Source of the DNA: Rhodomicrobium vannielii ATCC 17100
GTDB lineage: Bacteria; Pseudomonadota; Alphaproteobacteria; Rhizobiales; Rhodomicrobiaceae
Direction: 5' to 3'
NCBI RefSeq assembly: GCF_000166055.1
Contig: NC_014664.1
Coordinates: 2,945,501-3,009,500, forward strand
Length of the DNA stretch: 64,000 nt
Numbering within the stretch: position 1 is the first letter of the stretch; each line of letters starts with the position of its first letter. The notes beneath the pieces are model-generated. The model ran no database searches and had not been told where the DNA came from. It worked only from the letters and a program-made list of their open reading frames with translations. Positions 38,927 to 48,210 of the stretch are shown piece by piece. A program made the position numbers and the translations under genes.

Positions 38927-39712
38927 CTAAAGCACATCGCCGCCTTCGTCAAGGAAGTTGGTTGCACCGTGCCAGACAAGCGCGACTGCGAGTATGTCCA
39001 CCGCGCGGGCACCCGCCGCAAGAAGCGCCGTCGAGCATGCGTTCGCGGTCGCTCCGGTGGTAATGACGTCATCGACGAGCAGCACACGCTTTCCGGCTAC
39101 GGCGCGCCGTCCGCTCGCGCCGACATTGAACGCTTCCGCGACGTTTGTTCGGCGCGCGTCGTGTTGAAGGCCGACCTGCGCCTTCGTTCGCTTCGTCCGT
39201 TTCAGCGCCATGACCGAAGCCGGAACGCCCGAAGCTCGGGACAGCCCCTTCGCCAGCAGCGCCGACTGATTGAAGCGGCGTTGCAGGAGCCGGAACCGGT
39301 GCAGCGGCACGGGCACGATCAAATCCGCATCGGCCAGCAGGTCGCGCCCCGCCTCGCGCGTCAGCCGAAGAAACAAGGGCAGCGGCTCGTGCCGATCCTC
39401 GAATTTGAACCGCACGATAAGTTTACGGATCACGCCGCCGTAAACGCAGGCCGCCCGCGCGCGGTCGAAAACGGGCGGATCGGTGAAAGCCTGCGCCGAG
39501 AGATGCGGGCCGCTGTCGTCATAGCCGGGGAGCGGAATGCCGAGCCTGTCGCAATACGGCGCTGTGATCGGAACGAGGTCGCCCCAGCATTTCGCGCAAA
39601 GGAGGTTGTGCCGCGTGACTGGCGTGGCGCATGATACGCAGACGGCGGGTAGGATGAGGTCCGTCGAGTAGCGCAGGCTTTCGGCGGCGAAGCGGGCAAC
39701 GGGCTGGAACAT
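38927..39712 (-). CDS. ComF-family phosphoribosyltransferase-fold protein
   Basis: A 261-residue ComF protein. An N-terminal four-Cys metal site (CVSCATPVTRHNLLCAKCW) and the phosphoribosyltransferase loop VLLVDDVITTGATANAC near 215 are present. In competent bacteria ComF helps single-stranded DNA import; in alphaproteobacteria that are not known to be naturally competent the role is uncertain. ATG at 39712 is chosen; an in-frame TTG at 39718 precedes it. Other competence genes are absent here. Confidence 0.9.
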   Translation of the reverse strand: MFQPVARFAAESLRYSTDLILPAVCVSCATPVTRHNLLCAKCWGDLVPITAPYCDRLGIPLPGYDDSGPHLSAQAFTDPPVFDRARAACVYGGVIRKLIVRFKFEDRHEPLPLFLRLTREAGRDLLADADLIVPVPLHRFRLLQRRFNQSALLAKGLSRASGVPASVMALKRTKRTKAQVGLQHDARRTNVAEAFNVGASGRRAVAGKRVLLVDDVITTGATANACSTALLAAGARAVDILAVALVWHGATNFLDEGGDVL

Positions 39713-39770
39713 CTGCAACGCGAGGAAGAATGAATTTATCTAAAATTGACAGTAATCCGGGACGAACGCG

Positions 39771-40646
39771 TTGACCAGCCCCGGAATTTTCGACCGGACC
39801 CAAATGCGCCGCGCGCTTGCCCGCGCGAGCGAGACGCTTCCTGCGACGGATTTCCTGATCCGGCATGCGGCGGACGAACTTGCCGATCGCCTCGGCGGCA
39901 TTCGGCGGGATTTCGAGCGCGTTGCGGATGTCGGCGCGCATCACGGCGTCATGGCCCGCACGCTATCCGCGCGGTTCCCCGGCCTCGCGCCCGTCTCGCT
40001 TGCGCCCGCACTGCCGCTCGCCGAAGCCTGCCCGAAACCCGCCGTCGTCGCGGATGTGGAGGCGCTGCCGCTGAAGGAGGGCGCGTTCGACCTCATCACC
40101 TCGGCGCTGTCGCTTCACCTCGCGAACGATTTGCCCGGCGCGCTCATCCAGATCCGCCGCGCGCTTCGCCCGGACGGCTTGTTCCTCGCGGCGCTGCTCG
40201 GCGGCGACACGCTGATCGAGCTGCGTCAGACGTTCATGCAGGCGGAGACCGAGACAGCGGGCGGCGTGTCGCCTCGCGTCTTCCCGACCGCCGATCTGCG
40301 CGACATGGGCGGCCTTCTCCAACGCGCGGGCTTCGCGCTGCCGGTCGCCGATGCGGAGCAACTGACGGTGACTTATGCGGATGCGCTTGCGCTCATGCGC
40401 GACCTGAAGGCGATGGGCGCGGCGAACCCGCTCGCGGCCCGATCCCGGCGGTTCATGCGGCGCGATACGCTGCTTCGTGCGGCGGCGATCTACGCCGAGC
40501 GCTTCTCCGGCGACAACGGCCGCGTGCGCGCGACGTTCGAGATCATCTATCTCTGCGGATGGTCGCCCCACGAAAGCCAGCAACAGCCCGCAAAGCCCGG
40601 CTCCGCCACCGCACGCCTCGCCGATGCGCTCAAGGCAAAGCGATAA
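39771..40646 (+). CDS. class I SAM methyltransferase, NDUFAF5/BioC-like
   Basis: A 291-residue methyltransferase. The start codon is TTG at 39771, because the family begins FDRxxxRRxxxRA, seen here as FDRTQMRRALARA. The SAM motif is weak (VADVGAHHGVMARTL) but the VVADVEALPLKEGAFDLITS block is clear, as is RRALRPDGLFLAAL. NDUFAF5-like enzymes hydroxylate or methylate proteins of respiratory complex I. It is divergent from comF and runs into the orphan gene (overlap of 17 bases). Confidence 0.85.
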   Translation: MTSPGIFDRTQMRRALARASETLPATDFLIRHAADELADRLGGIRRDFERVADVGAHHGVMARTLSARFPGLAPVSLAPALPLAEACPKPAVVADVEALPLKEGAFDLITSALSLHLANDLPGALIQIRRALRPDGLFLAALLGGDTLIELRQTFMQAETETAGGVSPRVFPTADLRDMGGLLQRAGFALPVADAEQLTVTYADALALMRDLKAMGAANPLAARSRRFMRRDTLLRAAAIYAERFSGDNGRVRATFEIIYLCGWSPHESQQQPAKPGSATARLADALKAKR

Positions 40647-41448
40647 CTTTTTTGCTGTAAACCGAGCGATTATCGTCCTTCAGGATCGCTTTTCCTAACC
40701 AGTCAGGCACGGATTCAACCTGAGACTTATAGATGTTCCCAGGAGTGTCCATCCAGAACGACACGATGGCATTCGAGAACGCCCGGAATTGTGCATCGTT
40801 GATTCTGAGGTCCTTGTAATTAGGGACCGTAATTCGCCAAACGCGGCTGCGAGAATGCTGGAACGGGTTACGATAATATTCTGGATAGTCTTTTTTGAGT
40901 ATCTTCAGCGACTCTCCATTGCCGTGTTTATAGACGTTCACGATCAGTTGGCAAGCATTGAGCTTTTGAAAATATTCCCTCCTTTCTATCTGCCACCCGA
41001 GGCATTCCAACAAATCGACTACCTGTTTGAACTTGGCGGACCACACTGCTTTGAAAGTGAAAGACCAGTCTTCGTCACGGACGGCTGGTCCATGATGGCA
41101 GTGCAAAATTTCGTTTGATAACCAATCGCGTAGCTGCTTGTCCCACTCATGAAACATCCCGGCGATGACGCTAAGTTGGGTTCGCTCTCGCATGTCACAA
41201 ATGAGTTCGTAGAAATTATAGCGCGCATGAATGGCTGCTTCGTAGAAATCCGAGGGATCGTGCCTCTCAGGATCAAAGAGGTGCTCGTGCTGCTCCAGCC
41301 ATTTATCTGGAATCCCGTTTGCTTCGGCTTCAATGTCGTCGAAGTGTGATAAAAAGCGCTTTCGGGCCTGATCAACATAAAAGAGATGACGATCGATCAG
41401 ATCCTTTCGAACCTGTTCCGTCATTTGAAACAACACGTAATCGCTCAT
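40630..41448 (-). CDS. low-G+C orphan protein, possibly HEPN-like
   Basis: A 272-residue protein with no family that I can name. It is helical and rich in Trp, Tyr, His, Lys and Asn, unlike its neighbours. The DNA is visibly poorer in G+C (roughly half) and uses many AT-ending codons, a sign of recent transfer. The segment LIVNVYKHGNGES near 170 recalls the NxxKHG type of motif in HEPN-type RNase folds, which occur in abortive-infection and toxin systems; this is a guess from a short match. There is no antitoxin-like neighbour. Its 3' end overlaps the convergent methyltransferase gene by 17 bases. Confidence 0.7.
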   Translation of the reverse strand: MSDYVLFQMTEQVRKDLIDRHLFYVDQARKRFLSHFDDIEAEANGIPDKWLEQHEHLFDPERHDPSDFYEAAIHARYNFYELICDMRERTQLSVIAGMFHEWDKQLRDWLSNEILHCHHGPAVRDEDWSFTFKAVWSAKFKQVVDLLECLGWQIERREYFQKLNACQLIVNVYKHGNGESLKILKKDYPEYYRNPFQHSRSRVWRITVPNYKDLRINDAQFRAFSNAIVSFWMDTPGNIYKSQVESVPDWLGKAILKDDNRSVYSKKVIALP

Positions 41449-41476
41449 CGGCTCACCTCCGACCTGCGCATTCTAC

Positions 41477-42256
41477 CTACTTCGCGTCGGCCGATATATC
41501 CGCCGCCGTCTTGACCGGCTCCGCAGCGACGGACTTCGGCAGTTCGATGCCGAACCAGTTCCCCTTGGGCAACAGCCGCTCCTTCAGGAACGTGAACACC
41601 GTCGGCGGGGCCATGATGTCCTCGAACTCCTGCGAAGGAGGCGCGCTCGCCACGACGGCGCCGAAAGCGACGCCCATCAGCGCCGACGCGCGCCACGATT
41701 TGCGATCCACGACCTTCAGCGCCGTTCCGAAGGATTTCTTGAGCTGCGCGCCCTCGATATCGACCGAATAGATTTCGTCGAGCGCGAGATGGATGATGAA
41801 GCCGATCAGCACGAAAAGGCCGGTGAGCCACGCAAGCGCGGCCGGTTCGCCGAAAATGCGGGCGAAGATGACGGCGGTCAGCACCATGAAGAAGCCGCCC
41901 GCGAGCAGAGAATGGAAGATGCCGCGATGGCGCGTGCGCGTGTGGAAGATCCAGTGCACCCCGTAGCGCACCAGCGCGTAAACGCCGAGCCAGACGATCC
42001 AGAGTTCCGCGATGGAGTATCGTTTTTCGAGCGAGAACAGCGCGATGAACGCCGCGATCACGCCGAGCGCCGAGAACAGGATGCGAGAGGGGATCGCTTT
42101 TTCGAGGTCGATGTCGGGGAGGATGCCGCCGATGGTGCCCGCGAGCGTCAGCGTGAGCAGGTAGCTGTTAGGCGCGGCGTTGCCTGCGAGCGCGACCGTG
42201 GCGCAAAGCCCGCTGCCGACCGCCGCCACGGCGAGATGCGTGTTGAAGTTCGCCAT
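41477..42256 (-). CDS. YdjM-type (DUF457) membrane metal-dependent hydrolase
   Basis: A 259-residue inner-membrane protein with about five hydrophobic segments. The family motif is seen in MANFNTHLAVAAVGSG with His 7, LAGTIGGILPDIDLEKAIPS, and the RHRGIFHSLLAGG block. The family is predicted to be metal-dependent hydrolases; E. coli YdjM is LexA-regulated. ATG at 42256 has CGGAGGG upstream; the longer frame to 42439 lacks any site. The function is not proved. Confidence 0.85.
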   Translation of the reverse strand: MANFNTHLAVAAVGSGLCATVALAGNAAPNSYLLTLTLAGTIGGILPDIDLEKAIPSRILFSALGVIAAFIALFSLEKRYSIAELWIVWLGVYALVRYGVHWIFHTRTRHRGIFHSLLAGGFFMVLTAVIFARIFGEPAALAWLTGLFVLIGFIIHLALDEIYSVDIEGAQLKKSFGTALKVVDRKSWRASALMGVAFGAVVASAPPSQEFEDIMAPPTVFTFLKERLLPKGNWFGIELPKSVAAEPVKTAADISADAK

Positions 42257-42430
42257 TTGTGCCCTCCGTTTGCAGAAGATTAACTGATTCGGAGTGCGCG
42301 GGCGTGGTGCGGCGGCGTTTGTCCCGTCAGATTGGCGTGAACCAGTCCGTGACGGGAAAAGGCGACGCTTGCGCTCAATCGCAAAGAAGGGTAAAGAAAC
42401 TTGTCTGATCTTTTTTGGACAGGTTTTTTG

Positions 42431-42682
42431 ATGCGCCATTTTCTGACGACCCTTATTGCCCTCTCGGTCTCATCTGCTGCCTTCGCCGGAGATGACGGTA
42501 CCTACGTCGAGCCGCACTACCAGACGAGGCCGAACAATAATCTCAATGATAATTTCAGCACCAAAGGGAATGTTAACCCGTACACCGGGCGCGAAGGTTG
42601 GATCGACCCGAACCGTAACTCCTACGGTTCGGGTTCGTCCAACGACCATCGCTCCGGTTATTCGAACGGCTGGGGCCGCTAG
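42431..42682 (+). CDS. small exported Asn/Tyr-rich protein with PHYxTxPN/NPYTGxxG motifs
   Basis: An 83-residue exported protein. Signal peptide about residues 1-20 (ending AAFA). The mature part has DGTYVEPHYQTRPNNNLNDN and STKGNVNPYTGREG, a motif set that recurs in small hypothetical secreted proteins of proteobacteria. No function known. ATG 42431 has AGG eight bases upstream; an in-frame TTG start at 42401 would add ten residues and spoil the signal peptide. The stop overlaps the convergent ABC-F gene by four bases. Confidence 0.75.
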   Translation: MRHFLTTLIALSVSSAAFAGDDGTYVEPHYQTRPNNNLNDNFSTKGNVNPYTGREGWIDPNRNSYGSGSSNDHRSGYSNGWGR

Positions 42683-44499
42683 AGCCCAAGCTCCTCGCGG
42701 AGGATTTCGAGTTCGAGCCAGCGGTTTTCCGCTTCGGTCAACTCGGCCTGCGCCTTCGCGAGCGCGGCGGTCGCCTGATCGAACGCCTTGCGATCTTTCG
42801 CATAGAGGTTCGGGTCGGTGAGCTTCGCCTGAAGCGTGCCGATCTGCTTTTCAAGCGCGGTCACCTTCGCGGGCAGCGTTTCGAGCGCATGCTTCTCGTT
42901 GAAGCTGAGCTTGCGCTTCGGCTTAGGCTGATCGCCGCCGGATGCCGCCGCCTTGAGCTTCGGCTCCTGCGTAGACTTCGTCTTCGCAGGCTCGGAGCCG
43001 AAACCGCGCCCGCCGCGCTGCGCGAGCGTGTCGGAATAGCCGCCCGCATATTCGATCCACTGGCCGTTACCGTCCGGGCAGATCATCGATGTCGCCACGC
43101 GGTCGAGGAAGTCGCGGTCGTGGCTGACAAGGATGATGGTGCCGCCGTAATCGTTCAGCAGTTCTTCGAGCACGTCGAGCGTTTCAAGGTCGAGGTCGTT
43201 CGTCGGTTCGTCGAGCACCAGCAGGTTCGACGGCTTCGCGAAGGCGCGGGCGAGCATCAGCCGCGCGCGTTCGCCGCCGGACAGCACCTTCAGCGGCGAC
43301 CGCACCTGCTCCGGCAGGAACAGGAAGTCCTGCATGTAGGACGCGACGTGACGCGCCGCGCCGTTCACGACGACGAGGTCGCCATGCCCGCCCGTCAGCG
43401 CATCGGCGACGGTCATGTCGGGCTTGAGGCTGTCGCGGTTCTGCTCCAGCGCGGCAATTTCGAGATTGGTGCCGAGGCGCACTGCGCCTTCGTCCGGTTC
43501 AAGCGCGCCAATGAGCATCTTGAGCAGCGTCGTCTTGCCTGCGCCGTTTGGCCCCGCGAGGCCGATGCGCGCGCCGCGCATGACGCGCGTTGAGAACTTC
43601 TCGACCACGGGCTTGCCGCCGCCATAGGACTTAGAAATGCCCTCGGCCTCGATGACGAGTTTGCCGGATTGCGCCCCCTCGGCCGCTTCGAGCCTGGCCG
43701 CGCCGGGCGCGCGCCGTGCCGTGCGCAGCTCGTCGCGCAGGCTATGCAGCGCGCCGAGGCGGCGGACGTTTCGCTTGCGCCGCGCGGTGACGCCGTAGCG
43801 CAGCCAATCGGCCTCGCGCTCGATCTTGCGCGCGAGCTTGTGCCGGTCGAGTTCCTCCTGCGCCAGAAACTCGTCGCGCCAGTCCTCGAACTTGCCGAAG
43901 CCGAAGTCGAGCGTTCGCGTCGTGCCGCGATCCACCCACACGGTCGAGCGCGACAGGTTGGTGAGGAAGCGCCGGTCGTGGCTGATGATGACGAGCGCCG
44001 ACTTCATCGCGGCGAGGCGCTTTTCGAGCCACTCGATCACCTGAATGTCGAGGTGGTTTGTCGGCTCGTCCAGCAGCAAAACGTCCGGGTTCGCGGCGAG
44101 GATGCGGACGAGCGCCGCGCGGCGGGCTTCGCCGCCCGAGAGCGTGGCGGGCGCTTCCTCGCCGGTGAGGTCCAGCTCGCCGAGGAGCAGCCGCGCCTGA
44201 TAATGATCGTCCGTCGGGCCGAGACCGCTTTCCACATACGACAGCACCGTGGCGTGGTCGCCGAAATCGGGCTCCTGCGGCAGGTAGCGCATGATCGCGC
44301 CGGGCTGTGCGAAGCGGCTGCCGCTGTCCGGCTCGATCAACCCCGCCGCGATCTTCATGAGCGTGGATTTGCCGGTGCCGTTGCGCCCCACGATCGCGAT
44401 GCGGTCGCCTTCGGACACGACAAGGCTCGCGCCGTCGAAAAGCGGCGTGCCGCCGAAGGTCAGCGCGATATTCTGAAGCGTGAGAAGCGGTGCGGCCAT
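42679..44499 (-). CDS. uup: ABC-F family ATPase, Uup type
   Basis: A 606-residue protein with two ABC modules and no membrane segment. Walker A motifs are GRNGTGKST near 40 and GPNGAGKTT near 320; signatures are LSGGEARRAA and LSGGERARLM. The C-terminal 90 residues form a coiled region (LETLPAKVTALEKQIGTLQA) as in Uup, which binds nucleic acid or ribosome intermediates and affects precise transposon excision. The ABC-F class also includes translation factors such as EttA; the coiled tail favours Uup. Confidence 0.9.
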   Translation of the reverse strand: MAAPLLTLQNIALTFGGTPLFDGASLVVSEGDRIAIVGRNGTGKSTLMKIAAGLIEPDSGSRFAQPGAIMRYLPQEPDFGDHATVLSYVESGLGPTDDHYQARLLLGELDLTGEEAPATLSGGEARRAALVRILAANPDVLLLDEPTNHLDIQVIEWLEKRLAAMKSALVIISHDRRFLTNLSRSTVWVDRGTTRTLDFGFGKFEDWRDEFLAQEELDRHKLARKIEREADWLRYGVTARRKRNVRRLGALHSLRDELRTARRAPGAARLEAAEGAQSGKLVIEAEGISKSYGGGKPVVEKFSTRVMRGARIGLAGPNGAGKTTLLKMLIGALEPDEGAVRLGTNLEIAALEQNRDSLKPDMTVADALTGGHGDLVVVNGAARHVASYMQDFLFLPEQVRSPLKVLSGGERARLMLARAFAKPSNLLVLDEPTNDLDLETLDVLEELLNDYGGTIILVSHDRDFLDRVATSMICPDGNGQWIEYAGGYSDTLAQRGGRGFGSEPAKTKSTQEPKLKAAASGGDQPKPKRKLSFNEKHALETLPAKVTALEKQIGTLQAKLTDPNLYAKDRKAFDQATAALAKAQAELTEAENRWLELEILREELGL

Positions 44500-44638
44500 G
44501 TGCGGGGCGTTGGTTCCATCTGGTTGGGATGCCCGCAGATTTGGACAGGAACGCCGCGCGATGCAATCTTTTCCGGTGGCGGGTGGTTGGAAGCTTCAGA
44601 TTTCGCTCGCCAGGCTTGGTTGCTGCGTCGAAACGAAA

Positions 44639-44661
44639 CGGCCGGACCAAGGGCCCGGCCG
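44639..44661 (-). terminator. hairpin terminator after the M16 operon
   Basis: Arms CGGCCGG and CCGGCCG are separated by nine bases. On the minus strand TTTCGTTTCG follows. It is 24 bases past the second M16 stop. Confidence 0.6.
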
Positions 44662-44684
44662 CTGAACAATCAATAGGGCGAAGC

Positions 44685-46040
44685 TTAAAGCCCCACTTCC
44701 TTCACGCCTTCCGGTTCGCCGACAACCGTCACAATGAGGTTCTTCGGTTCGAGCAACCGCTTCGCGACGCGCTTTACGTCGGCGACGGTCACGGCTTCGA
44801 TCTCGCCATTTCGGCGGTCGATGTAGTCCGCGCCAAGGTCGTCTAGCTGGATCGCCAGCAGTTGCGCCGCGATCTTCCCGCTGGTGTCGAAGCGCAGCGC
44901 GTAGGAGCCGATGAGATAATCCTTCGCCTGCCGCAGCTCCGTTTCGGTCAGCCCTTCCTTCGACACACGCTCAAGCTCGGCGCGGATGAGGTCAAGAGAC
45001 TGGCCTACGCTCTTGTTCTCCGTCGCGACGCCACCCGCGAAAATGCCGGCGTGTTGGAGCGGATAAAGGTAGGTGTAAACGCCATAGGCGAGGCCGCGCT
45101 TCTCACGCACTTCCTGCATCAGCTTCGACGAAAAGCCACCGCCGCCGACGACGTAGTTCAGGATGAACGCCGGGATGAAGTCGGGGTCTTTCCGCTTCAG
45201 GCCCTGGAAGCCGAACTGGACCACGGACTGCGGATTGGGCATCGCCACGACGCGCTGCTTCGCGACATTCGCGAGCGTCACCTCCGGCACGAGCTTGAGG
45301 TCGGCCTTCTCGGGCAGGTCGCCGAACACGGTGTCGAGCACGTCGCCGAGCTGTTTTGCGTCGATGTCGCCGACGACCGCGACCTTCAAATTATCGCGAG
45401 CGAAGATGCGCTTGCGGTAGGCTTTCAGGTCGTCAGGCGTGAGGGACTCGATGCTTTCCACCGTGCCGTTCGATGAGCGGCCGTAGGGATGGGCGCCGAA
45501 AGCGAGCTTGTACCACTCGATGGAGCTGACCTTGTCCGGATCTTTCTCCTCAAGCCGCAAATTCGCGAGAAGCTGCTCACGGATGCGATTTGCGTCATCC
45601 GCGTCGAAATGCGGATCGTTAATCGCCGCCCGCAGAAGCTTGACCGCATCCTCGCGATTTTGCGTCAGCGTCTGGAACGAGCCGGAGAAGTTGTCGTAGT
45701 TCGCACTGAACGACATCTTGGCGGCCAGTTCTTCGAGGCGCTTCTGGAAGCCCGACGAATCGAGGTCGCCAGCGCCTTCATCGAGCATGCCCGAAACGAA
45801 AGTTGCCACGCCCGACTTGCCATCGGGATCCTGCGTGGAGCCCCCTTTGAAGGCAAACTGGAGACTGAGAATGGGGCGGCTGTGATCCTCCACGAGCCAG
45901 GCCTCGATACCCTTTTTGCTGACGACTTTCTGAATCTGCATGGCGCTCGCTGGCAGGACGGCTCCGAAAAGGAGCGAAACAAACAAGGCTGAGGCAGCAA
46001 GCGACTTAATCAGTCGGCTGCCGGAAATCTTGAGTATCAT
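44685..46040 (-). CDS. M16-family zinc-peptidase homologue without catalytic motif
   Basis: A 451-residue exported M16 protein with signal peptide about 1-33. The HxxEH motif is missing: the corresponding segment reads GVATFVSGMLDEGAGD. It is therefore the non-catalytic partner, as in two-gene M16 systems where an active subunit and an inactive subunit form a heterodimer that closes around peptides. It begins 16 bases after the active gene. Family folds are visible in NPQSVVQFGFQGLKRKDPDF and FSSKLMQEVREKRGLAYGVY. Confidence 0.9.
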   Translation of the reverse strand: MILKISGSRLIKSLAASALFVSLLFGAVLPASAMQIQKVVSKKGIEAWLVEDHSRPILSLQFAFKGGSTQDPDGKSGVATFVSGMLDEGAGDLDSSGFQKRLEELAAKMSFSANYDNFSGSFQTLTQNREDAVKLLRAAINDPHFDADDANRIREQLLANLRLEEKDPDKVSSIEWYKLAFGAHPYGRSSNGTVESIESLTPDDLKAYRKRIFARDNLKVAVVGDIDAKQLGDVLDTVFGDLPEKADLKLVPEVTLANVAKQRVVAMPNPQSVVQFGFQGLKRKDPDFIPAFILNYVVGGGGFSSKLMQEVREKRGLAYGVYTYLYPLQHAGIFAGGVATENKSVGQSLDLIRAELERVSKEGLTETELRQAKDYLIGSYALRFDTSGKIAAQLLAIQLDDLGADYIDRRNGEIEAVTVADVKRVAKRLLEPKNLIVTVVGEPEGVKEVGL

Positions 46041-46056
46041 GTGGGTCTTCCGCTCC

Positions 46057-47526
46057 TCAATGCAACGTGCCGCCAGCGGAAGCCGGACGGGGATCGACCT
46101 TCGCCACCTGCGAAGGTTCGGGGATGAGATAGCCTGTCACGGAGCGCTTCCGCTTCAGGTACTTCGCCGCGACGGCCTGAACGTCCTCGCGCTTGACCGC
46201 TTTCAACCGTTCGGACCGCGCCTCGACATCGTCGACCGTGCGGCCCGTAGCAAGGCTCCAGCCATAGGTATGCGCAAGGCTCTGCTGGCTGTCGGAGGAA
46301 TAGACGAGGTTCGCGATTTCGCTCGTCTTGGCGCGCTCAAGCTCTTCGTCCGTGACGCCGTTTCGTATCACTTCATCGATCACGGCGTCGATCGAGGCCT
46401 CGATGTCTTCCAGCTTGTTGTCGCCCGCAGCCACCGCGTAGAAGCCGAAGCGGCCATTGTCGAGGGCAAGCCCGCTGTACCATGCGCTGGCGGCAGACGC
46501 CTTTTTTTCCTCGCGCACCAGCTTGTTGTAGATGCGGCTCGTGTTGCTCGCGCCGACGATACGCCCGAGCAATTGCATCGCCTCGGCTTCGCCGTTGGTG
46601 GCGGTGTTGAAGCTCGGCGCGGTGTAGTAGCGCTCAAGCGTCGCCTTGCCGACGCGGCCGTCGCGCAGAAGGACGCGCTTCTCGGCGACCGGCTCCGGCT
46701 CGGACGGGCGTTTGCGCGGAGCGCCGACAGCCGGGTTCGCGGGGATCTTGCCGTAAGTTTCCTTGGCGAGCCTCACAACTTCTTCCGGCTCCACATCGCC
46801 GGTTACGACGAGAACCGCGTTATTCGGCGCATACCACTTCTTGTAGTGGGCGATGGCGTCCTCGCGGGTGAGGCCCTTCATCTCGGTTTCCCAGCCGATG
46901 ATCGGCGTGTGGTAGGGGTGCGCCGTGTAGAGCGAAGCCATCATCTGCTCCTGCAGGAGCGAAGACGGGTCGTTGTCGACGCGGCTGCGGCGTTCTTCGA
47001 GGATAACCTTGCGCTCGGTGAGAACATCGTTCTCCGCGAGCTTGAGGTTTGCCATGCGATCAGCTTCCATTTCCATCATCTTCGGAAGCTTGTCCTTGGC
47101 GACGCGCTGGAAATAGGCCGTGATGTCCTGAGCGGTGAAGGCGTTGTCCTGTCCGCCGAGGCGTGCAACGATTTTCGAGTACTCGCCCGCCGGGATCTTG
47201 TCCGTACCCTTGAACATCAGATGTTCGAGGAAGTGCGCGATGCCGGACTTGCCGAGCGGTTCGTCCGCCGCGCCGACCTTGTACCACACCATGTGCGTGA
47301 CGACCGGCGCGCGGCGATCCGGGACGACCACGATTTCGAGGCCGTTATCCAGCGTGCCGTGATAGGCAAGACGCGCGGGAGACGAGGTTTGCGCGGCGGC
47401 GAGGGTATCGAGGGGGGACAGCGCTAAAGCCATGAGCAGGGCACCAAGGAGTTTGATTTTGGTCAGTGTGCCCGATCTAGATGGCGTTGAACAGGGCTGG
47501 GTTCCATATGATGAAGCTTGAAACAT
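46057..47526 (-). CDS. M16-family zinc peptidase, catalytic subunit
   Basis: A 489-residue exported M16 peptidase. The zinc motif HFLEH lies near residue 96 in GIAHFLEHLMFKGTDKIPAG, and NTERY-like downstream ligands fit the E in LTERKVILEERR. A hydrophobic signal (GALLMALALSPLDTLAAAQ) occurs near 25-45. The start is uncertain: ATG at 47526 has AGAAGGA 13 bases upstream, an earlier ATG at 47583 has none, and the sequence near the signal peptide may hide a nearer start. Peptides cleared by such periplasmic pairs include signal or lysed oligopeptides. Confidence 0.88.
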   Translation of the reverse strand: MFQASSYGTQPCSTPSRSGTLTKIKLLGALLMALALSPLDTLAAAQTSSPARLAYHGTLDNGLEIVVVPDRRAPVVTHMVWYKVGAADEPLGKSGIAHFLEHLMFKGTDKIPAGEYSKIVARLGGQDNAFTAQDITAYFQRVAKDKLPKMMEMEADRMANLKLAENDVLTERKVILEERRSRVDNDPSSLLQEQMMASLYTAHPYHTPIIGWETEMKGLTREDAIAHYKKWYAPNNAVLVVTGDVEPEEVVRLAKETYGKIPANPAVGAPRKRPSEPEPVAEKRVLLRDGRVGKATLERYYTAPSFNTATNGEAEAMQLLGRIVGASNTSRIYNKLVREEKKASAASAWYSGLALDNGRFGFYAVAAGDNKLEDIEASIDAVIDEVIRNGVTDEELERAKTSEIANLVYSSDSQQSLAHTYGWSLATGRTVDDVEARSERLKAVKREDVQAVAAKYLKRKRSVTGYLIPEPSQVAKVDPRPASAGGTLH

Positions 47527-47813
47527 CGGCAATCCGGCATCCTTCTGCAAAGAGTCGCTGAAGATATAGCTCTTTCCGCCCATGGCGCCAGTAGTGGTGC
47601 GGCGATTTCATGACATTGCGAGATAAAAGTCGTGCTTCGGCTCAGGAATAGGACGCGCGGCGTCATATTACATTTTTGTCATGTGCCGAGGTTGTGTAGA
47701 GGGAGCGCCCAAGACATCGACCGCTCGGGCGAGAATCTGCGGCCAAGGCACCCAATACATCCCGCACATTCATATTGCCCACGCAATCGTGACCGCCCCC
47801 CGCCAGCGCGGTG
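47527..47813. other. gap upstream of the M16 operon
   Basis: 287 bases between the M16 start and the small gene ending at 47814. A minus-strand promoter for the M16 pair is expected here. No clear consensus and no convincing gene on the plus strand. Confidence 0.4.
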
Positions 47814-48056
47814 TCATCGGAATAGCAGTCGGGGCCTTCGCGTGCATCTTTCCGAACTCGGTGAACAGGAGGTTTTTGTTTTACAATTCATATGCCGGGT
47901 ACGAACGCATGCATTGACCCTGCCCTCGATGCATTGAGAGAAACGCACCGTTTTCGGTAGGCAAAAACCCACACGAACAAGCTTATCCTCGGCCGCTTGC
48001 ACGGGAGCTTCCACAAGCAGGAGCGAAGCCAAAGATATGACCGCTAGATTGATCAT
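47814..48056 (-). CDS. small exported Cys-rich protein (candidate)
   Basis: An 80-residue product that begins with a credible signal peptide (MINLAVISLASLLLVEAPVQ, then AAED). The mature part is basic and has six cysteines, in FCLPK, SQCIEG, NACVRT, MNCKT, TSCSP and ERCTR. AGAGGA stands eight bases before the ATG. It has no recognised family, and its basic tail (RRPRLLFR) may be chance coding. Could be a small disulfide-rich secreted peptide; the alternative is a spurious frame. Confidence 0.4.
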   Translation of the reverse strand: MINLAVISLASLLLVEAPVQAAEDKLVRVGFCLPKTVRFSQCIEGRVNACVRTRHMNCKTKTSCSPSSERCTRRPRLLFR

Positions 48057-48210
48057 GACGTCAGTCCTCTGATTACGGTGTAAATATTATCGAAGGTATC
48101 AGGTAACTTTCATTGGTCTATTTTAATCCGCCATTTGGGCGAGGTAACATTCAATTAATCCGCGCTCGCCTAGCCTGCCTCAAATGTTCCAACAACGAAG
48201 AGGCAATGTC

